Below, piece by piece: positions 21,389-32,129 of a stretch of DNA of 64,000 nt. The notes beneath the pieces are model-generated. The model was not told the DNA's origin, ran no database searches, and was given only the letters and a program-made list of their open reading frames with translations. The DNA is from Podospora bellae-mahoneyi (Eukaryota; Ascomycota; Sordariomycetes; Sordariales; Podosporaceae). Both the position numbers and the translations under genes were made by a program. Where the stretch lies: positions 1,488,001 to 1,552,000 of the forward strand of contig NC_085884.1 in NCBI RefSeq assembly GCF_035222275.1. Direction: 5' to 3'. Within the stretch, counting starts at the first letter, position 1. Each line of letters opens with the position of its first letter.

Positions 21389-23136
21389 TTTTTTTTTTTT
21401 CTCTCTCTCTCTGTCTCTCTGTCTCTGCTTCTCTCTCTGCTTCTCTCTCTGCTTCTCTCTCTGCTTCTCTCTCTGCTTCTCTCTCTGACCCATCGGTGAC
21501 ACTACTGAATGCCGAGGTCGACTCCAGACTTTTTATCACGCATCCCTGTCCGACCTGCGGAATCCCTGCTCAACAAGCCCCCTCACCCGCGCCAATTTAG
21601 CTGGCTTTTCTCCTCAGATGCGGGGAAGTCAACGCTACCGTGAGCCCAGAACCCCACACCACCAACAAGACGGACCCTCTGGCAAAAAGGCAGGGCTGGT
21701 TGCTGAATGGTCACCATCCACTGGCTAGTCTTCAGTGACAAGAGCCTGGAAACAACAGATGGAGCCAGGCTGGTGACCAGACCAAACTGACATGCCAAGA
21801 CGCGTGCTTCTTTAGACTAGCACGACGCCCATGTCCTGGGGAAAACATTGGCAGCCCGTATTGCAACTGCATGACAGCAGTGGCGGCGCGTGGCCTTGAG
21901 CCGAGATTTTCCCACCTCGGCTTTGACGGATGTGACGGCTTGCTAAGACGTTATGAATCTGGCCTGCAGCCGAGGATTCGCCAAAACCCCTGCGGCCTGG
22001 CCGTTTTACCCAGGGGACCTCGGGTTGTTCCTCGGGTCTTCGAGAAGGCGGAATAGCACTCGTCAAAAGCCGTCGGTATATCGAGCACTTCTTCAGCCGG
22101 TGCTACATCATTATCAGCGTTCTTCCCGTGCTCTCACCACCGCTGGATATCAGCCTCTGGAAAACAAGGCCATCTGGCATATTTGTCAGACGCCCACATC
22201 GGTGAGGTCGTGATACAGCACTTCTATCCACATTCTGGAGCTGGTGGAGTTCCTGGGGAAGTGGAAGCGGTGGATGCTGCTTGGAGCTGGTGTGTCCTGC
22301 GGGGTGAACTAATCCTCCGGTCCACACCATTGGCCTCCTCTGGCAAGTTTTACCATTGACGAATCGGTTGGGGGGATGCCTGTCGCACGCGGCTTGGGCC
22401 GATCAAGTTGACTGGAGGGAAAGGCAAAAACATCGTGCATTTTGTGCTGTCGAGACGAAGTGCCGTGTTCAGAGCTATCCCCGAAACCCGAACTTCGCAT
22501 AAGAGGACACGCCTGCTCGTCCATCCATGGCGGCATCCTAGCACTTTTCAAGGGAGGAATTCCCCCTCCTGGCATTTCTGTCCGTGGTGTGTGGGTTATC
22601 CCCAGGTTTCTCACTTTCCCTGGCTCCGCCGTCGTCAACCCCAGACCCCAGACCCCCAGATTTCAACCCCAGACTATTCCACTAGAGGCTCCTCCCTGGA
22701 AGTGCCTGGCTTGGTTGGCAGAGCTGCCCAAGGGCTAGGGTGTTATCTATTGGGATCGCTGGTGGATCGCCGTGGCCAACATTTCTATTTCTATTGGCAT
22801 CCAGCAATCTCAGTCTCCAGACGCACGAACCCAACTGTCCCAGCGAGGTGGATACGCTACATGCTCAACGACATCCAGCGGATGCGGGGTGGTAGACTAG
22901 TCTGTATACGGGAAGCTCAGCTGCACCTTGTCTCGTCACGGCTCTTGTTTTCGGACGTGGCGATGGGGCTCTGAAGGAAAGAAAATGGAACCGGCTCCCC
23001 TGGTCCTGATGCTTTTGACAGCTCCTTGACCCGTCACTCCCGTCGTCTTTTTATACCCCAAATCTCCAACTTTCTGTTTTCATCTTGGCTTTTCGTCATC
23101 AAGCATCCATTGTTGTTTCTTCTCCATCTTCACATC
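20991..23136. other. Long intergenic region with large microsatellite
   Basis: About 2.1 kb without a supported gene. The main feature is the CT/T compound repeat near 21.3-21.5 kb. The final few hundred bases hold the promoter and 5' leader of the zinc-cluster regulator, with TTTTATACC near 23047. Short frames lack domain resemblance. Confidence 0.5.
21299..21486. repeat. Compound microsatellite (CT)n-(T)n-(CTGCTTCTCT)n
   Basis: About 80 nt of CT dinucleotides, 20 T residues, a second shorter CT run, then five copies of a 12-nt unit TCTCTCTCTGCT. All purines are on one strand, so triplex formation is possible. Frames across it are repeat artefacts. Confidence 0.95.
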
Positions 23137-26100
23137 ATGTCAACAGGGGCTGTGTCAACAGGGAGGCGCAAATCACCTCTCGAAGGAGTGTCTGACAGGT
23201 CTAGTCAAGACCGCACCACCAGCCCCAGTCCCTCCACTCGCTCATCGAGCAAGCCACAGATCAGACACAGAGCCTCCATTGCGTGTGCCTCGTGCCGTGA
23301 GAGACGAATTCGTTGTGTCGTGGCCGAGGGAGAGTCAGAGTGCACCCAGTGCAGGAAGACGGGCCACACATGTATCATCAAGAACGATGATGAGCGAAGG
23401 AGGTGAGTTGTGCCATTCTGCCTCAGTTTCAAGGCCAGACCAGGCTGACAGATGAATAGGCCAATATCCAAAGCCTACATGTCATCACTATCCAATCGAA
23501 TTGCTCTCTTGGAGGAGATGTTGAAGGAACAAGGAGTCACACCCCCTCCCGCTGTCCACCCTCCAAAGACAAGACAAGATGCCATCTCGAGGCAACAACA
23601 ACAACAACAACAAGAGCAAGAAGAAGCTCGGATGCGGGAAAGGTCGACCAGTTCTGAGCCCAAGCATGGGAGTTCGGTCGAGATCCAGGTTCCCACACCA
23701 CCAGGCTCAGGCGAGGAGGACACCCTCATGAGCGAGTCAGAACAGAGCAAGACCATTGACTTGACGGACATGACCTCATCATCATCATCATCATCACTGA
23801 TCGATCCGCTATTATTGCAAGAGCTCGGGACGACGCCAGATGCCGATGTCCGGAGGTTGCTGTCAGCAAGGGGCAGCCACTCGTTCGATCCATCGGCTGG
23901 GAGGGTTCGATTCTTTGGCCCCACCGCCAACAGCCATGTCCATGGAAAATCGGCATGCCTGTTTGACAATGAGGGCCGTCCAGACCGGGCACGAAGGGCT
24001 GCCACCTTGATCGAGACGCTGGGCTCGTCCACCATTGACTACCTTACCAAGTGCTTCTGGGAGCATTATTTTTACTCTGGCTCCATGGTCGTCGACAGGG
24101 CGGCATTTGAAACGGGCAGACTGACACAGGACCCCAAGTTCTACTCCCCGTTCCTTCACCTCACCCTGTTGGCCATTGGCTACCGGTTCGCTGACCGCAC
24201 CCGGGATGATATCAAGAAGCTCTCTGTCGGAAGCCGCGAGAGCACACTCCACCGGGAAGCGAAAGGCCTGTTGGAGGTTGAGATTGATCAAGGTGGCGGT
24301 GTCCCGAGCGTCCAGGGAATGCTGTTGCTGGCTGACTTGGAGTTTGGTGTCGGCCGTGACAGCGCTGGATGGATGTATCTGGGTATGTTGCCTTGCAGTC
24401 ATGTGTTAGCCGTTGCCGAAGCTGACAGTTTGGTGATTTTGTAGGCATTGCAAACCGTCTTGCCTTCGATATAGGTCTCCACGTCAACTACAGCGGGGTA
24501 GACATCTCTGAGACGGAAAGGCGGCTGCGGCGTCAGGTTATGGCGGGCTCCATCGCGTTCGACCGTCAGTGGGCCTTGATCCTTGGTCGTCCAACCTCGA
24601 TCAAGGCTCAAGACATCAGCATCGACCTCCTATCCAAGGGTGCCTTCAACTCGACACATGGCCAGATGACCGCCGAGGCCAAAACATATGCGGCTGGCCA
24701 AGCTGCCCTCCAGCAGAAGCGCTTTGAGCTTATGGAGCTGGCTGGCAAGGTATCCGACCTGCAGAACACGACACATGGCATCTCAGATTTGACTGCCAAA
24801 GCCGCCGAGGACAGAACCTATCTCTACTTTCTGGCCTTGGAACGCCAGTTTCAGACGTGGTATCGACAGCTTCCAGACTGCCTGGCCTGGAAGCCCATCA
24901 ACATCAAGTCGGCCCCCATCGGCTTCTTTCTGCTTCATCAGCAATTCCACACATGCATGATCCTGCTTCACAGGCCCTGGGCCAAGTATGGGCCATTGGT
25001 TCCGGACAGCACTGCTGCTGCTTCCCGGTATGCGGCGCCCGAGTCTTCGCTGCAGCTCCAGGCCTCTCTCGGCACCTTACCTCGTCAGGACAACCGGGCG
25101 TCTCTATCTCGCAGCATGTGCACTCAGCATGCGGTCCGGGTTGCGAGGATATTTTGGCAGCAGCGCCAGCGCTTTGATGGCACCAAGATTGGTCTTGAGG
25201 CCATCCAACAAGCCGGCACTGCTGCCCTCGCTCTGATGGCTGCCTTGGCCCACAAGAGTGCCGAGCTGGACCATCAGAGCAATCTCAAATACCTACAGGT
25301 TGTTTCTGCGGCTATCTACGACATGAGCCATGCCTATCAGCCAGCTTCAAGGATGTACAGCCTCCTCAAGACCATGTTGGCTGATATTCGGACTGAGATG
25401 GTCAGCTCTGGCTCTTTGGAAGCCAGTGCCTTGCTCAACCGGTTCAACCAAGGGAACCCCACCACGAACATGATCTTTGGCAGCAACTCGTGGAATCTCA
25501 GCAACGAGAGCTCTCGCTTCACCCCCGCGAGACGAACCCTCAGCATGTGCGCCGGGCCCGAAGAGGGTCGTGAGGCCAAACGCCGGCGGTTTTCCACCCA
25601 GACAGCACCCGACGTGGTGTTCTCTACCATGGCTGTGTTCGGGAGCAGCCCTCTTGGCGGTCCGGCATCCCCTCAGCTGGCTCATCCACAAGAGAACTCT
25701 GGTCAGGAGGAACTAGGAGAGCCTCTGCGGGAGATTCCAGATATCACCCCAGAGTCAGACTTTGATCTTGACTCGTTCCACGCCTCATTTGTTGAATTCA
25801 TCAACAACGGCAGCAAGGGGTGGGCTACGGCAACCCCCACAATCACAACGGAGACGACACTTGAGGCGACCCCGCTCCCCACTCCCGCCTGCGAGGAGGC
25901 TCCCTCGACCAGCAATACTGATGCCGTCATTGTGCAGGACGAACCGGCAGCTCAGCAGCCGGCGGATGATGCCATGGCTGACATGACGATTGAAGAGTGG
26001 CTTGCCGAACCGGGAGTGAGCTCCGGGCTCGCCGCCATGGAGGCCGAAGTCCGGCAGCACTGCGACTCGCGATTCTCACCCGTCGCAGACGCACCCGTGC

Positions 26101-26579
26101 CCACTGCCGAAGGGGGCGAGGTGCCGCCGCCGCCGTTGCCCGAGATGCAACAAAATGACCTCACCATGCCAGTCACGCTGGAACTTGGCACTGCGGACAA
26201 TGGAGGGATTCACACCATGGACTGGCTCGCCACCGCCCCGCCACCCCCCCGGCCCTCGAGGAGGATCTCCAGGACGAGCATCTCGAACACGATTCGCCCT
26301 CCGCTCGCGCCTCCCGAGACGGATTTGTTTGTCAACGCCTTGGCTATTCCCGCGAGGCAGACGTCCCTTCCACCGCCGCCACTGCCGTCATCTGCACCGC
26401 TTCCCATGACGCCAGTGACGCTGGATGAGTTGGTGCAGAGCGTGGAGGAGGCGGTGGACTCTGCGCGGGCGAGGGCGAGGGACAGGGAGAGGGAGAAGTC
26501 GGTTGCTGCTGCTGGTAAGGGGCAGGTGTCGAGCCCCGAGGCCGGGAGGAATTTGTCGTTGGATTATTTCCAGTTGTGA
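23137..26579 (+). CDS. Zn(II)2Cys6 transcription factor with fungal-specific middle homology domain
   Basis: Three exons, 23137-23402, 23460-24382 and 24445-26579, giving 1107 residues; all junctions are GT-AG and keep frame. The DNA-binding domain at about residues 50-75 has six cysteines spaced C-x2-C-x6-C-x8-C-x2-C-x6-C (CASCRERRIRCVV, ECTQCRKTGHTC). A linker and short coiled coil (SSLSNRIALLEEMLKEQG) suggest dimer binding. A Gln/Glu run and a Ser run follow. The fungal_trans domain begins near 195 (STIDYLTKCFWEHYF, FLHLTLLAIGYRFAD, MLLLADLEFGVGRDSAGWMYLG/IANRLAFDIGLH). The long C-terminus is acidic and Pro-rich, a likely activation region. It acts in the nucleus. The target pathway cannot be read from the sequence, and no adjacent pathway genes are present. 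Confidence 0.9.
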
Positions 26580-27239
26580 ATGTGATAAGACATGATGTAA
26601 TGACGAAGTAATGTAGATAGAATACCTGGGTGGCTGCTCAAAGCAGTAAAATAATGAACAGATGATGTACTATCAATTTGTGCGTCTTTTGTGTGTGTAA
26701 CTACTGCACTTGACCCCCAGTCCCCACAGGTCGGCACCGGTAGGTAGGTCTCGAACCTACTCTGGCTTCAAAGATGCAGCCTTACATGTGCTCTGGAGCT
26801 GACTGCTTGAGCTTTTACTTGCTCTCCATTTCACACAGTGTTGCCCGAGCTTTGTAAGATAGTGGTAGGTTTACAAGTTTTGGTGCCGCCCGTCAGTACT
26901 GGGTAAAGGCCCGTAGCACGCCGGTGTACAACACGCCAGTTACTCTATTGCTGACCGTATACCGATCCTCCGATGGTACTCCAACACTTTGCCCAGCTTT
27001 TTATACATTATCTGCGAAACAATCCCCCACGAAGCATGTCGTATCCAGAGATCTAAGTCACTGCCTACCTAACGTAACAGACGGGCGCCGCATTTGGCCT
27101 CAGACTGAGGACGGCGTCCATAAATAGATGCTAGACCTACCGAAACAACCGCGAGGAAAACAGGACCTAATCACCGAAGGAACTGAAGAAGGCTGATCTT
27201 CCCAGCACCATCATTTCTTCCCAGCATCAGCATCACATT
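26580..27239. other. Intergenic region with a tRNA-like T-arm
   Basis: No gene. A perfect T-arm-like hairpin (stem GTAGG/CCTAC around TTCGAGA on the minus strand) lies at about 26738-26757, but no acceptor or anticodon arms can be built around it. Confidence 0.45.
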
Positions 27240-27712
27240 CCCTCTTATGGTTGGTTCATCGGTGACTTCTGGCAAGTCACCGTTCTAGTAACATTCCTTT
27301 GCGTTTTCTGATGGAGCTTCTGGCAAGCTCTCGACATTGACACCCTCCTTTGAAGTCTTGATCTACGAGTCACACATCTTTGCCTGCCTCTATCGATACA
27401 ACTCATCACCTAGCTATCACTCGACCATAGGGGGACGGCCTAGATGGGGGTTATTGACCAGCAACAGACACCACCTGGTGGCCAGCGCAGCCAGCGCAGC
27501 CAGCACCACCCCCACCCCAGCAACAACAAAATGACCCCGCCCCAGCTGATGACGAGGTAGCGGGCCCGAGCAACACCCAGCGAGGTCCGGGAGGGAAGAA
27601 GAGTAAGAAGCCGGGGAATGAGGATTTGAAGGATTATAAGCCTGGTCCCGGGGAGGGGGAGTCGGATGGGTCTTCCGATGAAGGGGAGGCGGGCGCGGGG
27701 GTTGCTGCTTAG
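27240..27712 (+). pseudogene. Degraded relative of the 30.3-kb secreted-protein gene (tentative)
   Basis: An open frame from 27458 to the stop at 27712 has no ATG. It encodes a Gln/Pro-rich then charged tail (NTQRGPGGKKSKKPG, DYKPGPGEGESDGSSDEG). The 220 nt before it resemble the leader of the gene at 30321: both contain CTTCTGGCAAGCTCT and ACATTCCTTT-CG in similar order. The tails share only composition (Pro/Gly/Ser/Glu-rich). I read this as a decayed or strongly diverged paralogue whose signal-peptide exon has been lost. The alternative is chance similarity of leaders. Confidence 0.35.
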
Positions 27713-28083
27713 GTTCCAGGTTGAGGGGGGTAACGGGTTCGCTGCTGCTATGGTAATTCGGGGTGACGAGCGGCGGATTAGTGTTTTGACGCACGGGTTT
27801 CAGTTGTGAGGGGTTATATCCTAGACTTACAAGCTGAATCAAGTTCCATTCCTTTGGTAGTATACTTACCTGGAGTTAATCGACCTTTGAGGAGACGAAA
27901 TGGTGGGTACCTGGTACCTCCTTTAGTTCCTTGTCATATACAGTCACCATAAACCTTGAATACTAGGTTGGTAATGGCTGGTTATCATACGACGAAGCGG
28001 AAGTTCTTGCCGGCAAGGACGTTTACCTGACATACCAAAGCTTTGTTGACGTTAAGCCTGGAGGCTACCTTCCGAGTGAGGTA
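27713..28083. other. Flank between the relic and the TIR element
   Basis: No gene. GC content falls steadily toward the element. Confidence 0.4.
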
Positions 28084-28185
28084 CTAAAGCGGGAGCCTAC
28101 GGAACTAGGCTGTGGCATTACGCCGGGTGCGGCCTTGCCAAATAATCTAATATCTTCCTCGAGTATAGTATTGGGTGGCTACTAT
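28084..28185 (+). repeat. Left terminal inverted repeat
   Basis: Pairs with 28488-28589 in inverted orientation over about 100 bp. It contains the well-kept blocks AGCGGGAGC-TACGGAACT and CAAATAAT-TAATATCTTC. Confidence 0.8.
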
Positions 28186-28487
28186 TTATATAAAGTTACG
28201 GATTATACATTTTACGGCCTATATATTAATTAAAAGAAAAAAAAAATGTGAATATTATTACTATTGCTATAGTAAGTAATGTAATTAAAAAATCGCTTAC
28301 ATGTTTTGTTTTGAACAAGTGTACTTATATTTATAAATACCCGAATTCGAATCCTATGTTATTAGTATTATAATACTCCAATTGTACCATCTACTAAACT
28401 GTTCTCTTATAAGTAGCCTAATAGAACGGCCTTTTAATATTTTCCTAAAGCCTACCGGCTAATTATAGGTTAGTATTGTGGGCTAGG

Positions 28488-28589
28488 GATAGGTACCTAA
28501 TACTATATTAAAAGAAGATATTATATTATTTGGTTAGGCCGTACCCGGGCCCTAATACTATAACCGAGTTCCGTAAGCTCCCGCTATGG
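28488..28589 (-). repeat. Right terminal inverted repeat
   Basis: Inverted partner of the left repeat. It carries more AT at the variable positions, as if more C-to-T changes fell on this copy. Confidence 0.8.
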
Positions 28590-28591
28590 TA

Positions 28592-30320
28592 GGAAGATTT
28601 CAGCTTTTGACTTGAGTCTCAACCTATGCGCCAGAAGCAATGTCATGCTATGCCAAGCAATAAGATGGCATGTAGGTATATGGCTGGGTCGCAGTTCCAG
28701 AGTCTCAAAACGTGGCCGGTCAACCGGCCACGTTGGAACTAGTGATGTTCCTACGATGGGCAGAAATTTTAACGCGTTCACCCCTACGTATTGGTGCTTC
28801 AGGTGATATTTCTACCAAGTTGTGTTGAGTTCCTAGTATTACCTGGATATCGGGAAGTTCGGATGAATTTACAGTCCTGACCTCTCTCATCCACCATCCC
28901 AGTGTCTTGTCTGGTGCTGTTTGTAGTAATTCGTTTTGTAAGCCAAGATCACCAAAGGGCGCTTAGTGGCGCGGGTTGCTGGTATCTAACTTATCTCTGC
29001 AGCCCCCGCCCTGTGCAAGACATGCTTGGAGAGTTTTGTTTCTGACGCCATGTCATCGAACTTACCTTCTTCATCTGATACTGAATTCTTGCCCGCGGTG
29101 ATGCTTCCCCTACTATATTCAGACGCTAGCAGAAGTCTCATGTTTTTTTCATACCTTTCCGTACCTACATTAACGTTCGTTCGCACGACAGCGGGCCCTT
29201 TCAATTTTTCATCAGGGGCACCCACTTCGGCCTGGAACTGGCTTTGGCATGCTGACCACCTAGACCTTAGTCCGTCATCGTGAAATTATTCGAAGCTTTG
29301 AACCAAAAACATCGACTTCTGTCATGTCTCTGCGCTTTCTTCTTCAACGTTCACACGAAAGCATACCAACACAGACTCAAAGCGATCAGTTCTACACTAT
29401 GAACTTCAGCTTCGAACGTGAAGAGTGAATAAGTTGCTTGAGCTTTACAGCGAGTAGACAAATTCTCGCCAACTTTTCTTATTTTCATACTTGTTTTCCT
29501 TACTTACCCTGGGAGGTAATGTATCCAACTATTCTTACTCACCCTCTACACATTTAAATACCACATCAACTCTCCTTTGAAGTCTATGCCCTTTGCCTCA
29601 CGCAATATCACAGCATCTAACTGCTCCTACGATCTTCACTGTCGCAGACGGCATATAGCAACGGAATTCTCGACATCCCTGTTGGTATGACATGAAGTCA
29701 GTTTGGTGCGAATGTAACCGTTGGTTTGCAAGACTTTTTATGGTTTGTAACAATTCCACCGGGCTCTGGGAAATTATGTTGCACAATTACTGAGTGTTCC
29801 TCGCCAGGCTTATGTGAGATGGCTAGCAGTTGGACGCCTTCTTGTCTCCTCCTGCTGACCACAACTCTTGTTCTCCGCCGCAACAGTCTTACACGCCGAA
29901 GGCGGAATGCCCCCGCGCCCCGACAACGACTCCAAAAAGAACTGCCAAGATGCCACAGCATTTTGGCTCACAGCGTCTACTGCTGAACGTGTTTCGACCT
30001 CCTGAGGACCTTCCGGTGTCTCTCCGATCCAACCTACGATGGTCCGGGACGGGATTGGATTGGGATGCTCCGAGTCTACATAAGAGGCGGTTTGGACTGC
30101 AGTAATGTTCTCCTATCTCCATCATCAGCACATCATTCCTTCACAGCAATATCTGGCGACTTCTGGAAGGTCTCCAATCCTCACTGTCCTTTTCTTTCGG
30201 CTTCGGGCAAGACCGCACTTTCAACATTCCTTTACGCCTCGTGCTTAATACGGCTTTTCTTTCGAAACCAAGACTTCTGGCAAGCTCTTGTCCAACAAAC
30301 CACGATCTCAAATTCTCAAT
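28592..30320. other. Gene-poor accessory DNA
   Basis: No supported gene. A self-complementary segment near 28708-28735 (GGCCGGTCAACCGGCC) can form a short hairpin. A block near 29570 (CTCCTTTGAAGTCT) repeats a piece of the leader found near 27345. The last 200 nt are the leader of the next gene. Confidence 0.45.
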
Positions 30321-30854
30321 ATGAAGTACACCATCGCCGTCATCGCCATCATCGGCCTCACCAACGCTATCGCGATGCCCAAAGAGGCAAGCAACGGTGT
30401 GAACGGCTTGGCAGCTCGCTCCGCACGTCAACCTGGATTCATCACCGTCGTCAAGAAACGCAGCGATGACCCCGGCCCGAGCAGACTGCCACCCTCCAAT
30501 GGAAAAGGCCGGGAAGTTGACGACCCGGTCCTTGACCAGCTACGCGAACAGGAAGAGGCTTATGCTAGTGAGGATTCGTCTAGTGGGAAGAGCAGGGGGG
30601 ATACAGTCACGCCGCCTACGTCTGAGGGGGAGGGCACGAGGTCCCCTTCTCCGGAGGGGATGCAGCCTTGGCGGCCTGAGGAGAATGGTGAGGGTCCGGG
30701 GTCGCCTACTATTCCTGCTTTTGCGAATAGTGAGAATAGGGGGGCGGAGGAAGATCTGTACGGGTGGGAGGCGCATGCTGATCGGGTGAGGGAGGAGAGG
30801 GAGAGGGAGAATCCGTTTGGGGAGTTTCCGAGGTATGATGTTAATGAGAGGTAA
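30321..30854 (+). CDS. Small secreted hydrophilic protein, unknown function
   Basis: Single-exon gene, 177 residues, starting at the ATG that opens a strong signal peptide (MKYTIAVIAIIGLTNAIA). A start 33 nt upstream would bury the signal and is not preferred. The mature chain has a dibasic KKR site (ITVVKKRSDDPGP) that could be a Kex2 processing point. A long disordered part rich in Ser, Pro, Glu and Gly follows, ending in a charged Glu/Arg tail (EERERENPFGEFPRYD). No cysteines, no known domain. It neighbours a transposon-like element and a possible degraded paralogue, so it may be lineage-specific. The coding strand turns G-rich in the second half. Confidence 0.65.
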   Translation: MKYTIAVIAIIGLTNAIAMPKEASNGVNGLAARSARQPGFITVVKKRSDDPGPSRLPPSNGKGREVDDPVLDQLREQEEAYASEDSSSGKSRGDTVTPPTSEGEGTRSPSPEGMQPWRPEENGEGPGSPTIPAFANSENRGAEEDLYGWEAHADRVREERERENPFGEFPRYDVNER

Positions 30855-32129
30855 ATGGGAGGTATGGATCTTTGGAAATCCCCTGTATGTAAAGTTAGGC
30901 GAGGGAATGATGTACAGCGTTGGGGTCTCTGTAGGTGGTTGAGTGCTCCAGGTTTTACTATCTTGTACTTCATTTGTCTTAATAATGATGTCTGATCAAC
31001 AGGTGAGTTTAGGATGCGGGTAAGGTCTTATGCTGACTGAAAACAGTGATAATAAACCCTTTCTTTTTTTTTATGTAGTCAGAGTTTTTTGTGAGCCCTT
31101 TCTTTGCTTTCGTATTCGCACAGATGTCTGAAGATGAGCAATACCAGGCCATTTTCTTTGTTATCAGGTACATGATTTCCTAGGTATGCTATGGTACCTA
31201 CTGTGGCGAATAGGTTCCATGTCAAACTTCATCACTTGCTCGAAGAAGGAGAAGCCTCCAGTCTATCTGTTACGAGTCCAACCCCCCTTCCTCGCCTTCG
31301 AGCCGTCCTTGCCCCTGACTAGCTGCGCCTACCCCTGAGCCCCTGAACCGTCCCACTAGGGCATCGAGGCCCGAAAATATGCACGTTACCTTTGAACAAC
31401 AGACTCCGATCGGGAAATAAAATCAAATACCGGACAGAATGTCAAATATGCGGGGAAGTTGAGCCTCAATCAATCATTTACACGCGGCTCTGATCATCAA
31501 TATCGATGCTGTGCTACAAGACGCCCTCCTGGCCTCTTTGTGATTCGTGCGCCTCTCCCAAAACATCCAAAGTATTTCCAACACATCTCGAGCCGATCAG
31601 TCGAAAGACCACAGAACAGTGCCAAGCATTCCCTCCATGGTGTTTGATGCTGATGGAAAAAAAGGTTGATGTCGTGAAGGGCGGGCGGTTAAATCCTCCT
31701 CTTCCGGCTGATCAAAGCCCAATTCCCAGGGATTTGGATATTTAAACAGACAGCTGGGCTCCGCCGACGGTGATTGGTGCGCATCTGACTTGTCCGGCCA
31801 ACCTACCAGCTACCACCAGCTCAAACCTCCTCCTCCATACTCAACTCCACGGGCAGCGAAGGTGAGCGAGGCGTCAAGCGCGCCTGTCAAAGACATTCTG
31901 TGAAGGAGATGAGGAGAACAACCACGCAAGGCAAATATCAAGAGATTAAACTCGTGTGTTTCTTCTTGACAGCGGCTCCAACCTGAGCACGGCAGATGGA
32001 GGAGATGGAAAAATCAGTGTTGAGGGACAAGTATAAAAGCTCATCATGAGGACGGGAAAGGTGAAGAAGACGTCTCAACCCATTCACCATCAACCCCCAA
32101 TCCGACCGTCTTCTTTACCAAAGCCCAAG
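30855..32129. other. Intergenic region
   Basis: No supported gene in 1.3 kb. It ends with the TATA box and leader of the esterase gene. Confidence 0.5.
32032..32039 (+). promoter_or_regulatory. TATA box of the esterase gene
   Basis: TATAAAAG, about 90 nt before the chosen start codon. Confidence 0.6.

Larger units (their letters stand above)
28084..28589. mobile_element. Non-autonomous DNA transposon (MITE-like) with long TIRs, TA-flanked
   Basis: The two ends are imperfect inverted repeats about 100 bp long. Left begins CTAAAGCGGGAGCCTACGGA and the reverse complement of the right begins CCATAGCGGGAGCTTACGGA. Matching continues through CAAATAAT-TAATATCTTC to TATAGTATT. Most differences are C/T or G/A. 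Each end abuts a TA dinucleotide (28082-28083 and 28590-28591), consistent with a TA target duplication as in Tc1/mariner-type elements. The roughly 300-bp interior is very AT-rich and has no ORF, so any movement needed a transposase from elsewhere. Transition-biased divergence and AT enrichment are compatible with repeat-induced point mutation. The family name is not known to me. Confidence 0.8.

Noticed and set aside
21015-21539. Ser/Leu and Arg/Glu repeat frames near 21.3 kb
   Set aside because: Products of the (CT)n microsatellite in different frames.
26720-26800. Candidate tRNA on the minus strand (T-arm GTAGG-TTCGAGA-CCTAC)
   Set aside because: No matching acceptor stem, D-arm or anticodon arm can be drawn; at most a fragment or chance hairpin.
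28084-28589. LTR or retroelement origin of the AT-rich island
   Set aside because: The ends are inverted, not direct, repeats, and no reverse transcriptase or capsid-like sequence is present. A DNA transposon derivative fits better.
28986-29225. Small hydrophilic minus-strand frame
   Set aside because: Reads fairly protein-like but has no homologue I know, no introns and lies in degraded accessory DNA; not enough to call a gene.
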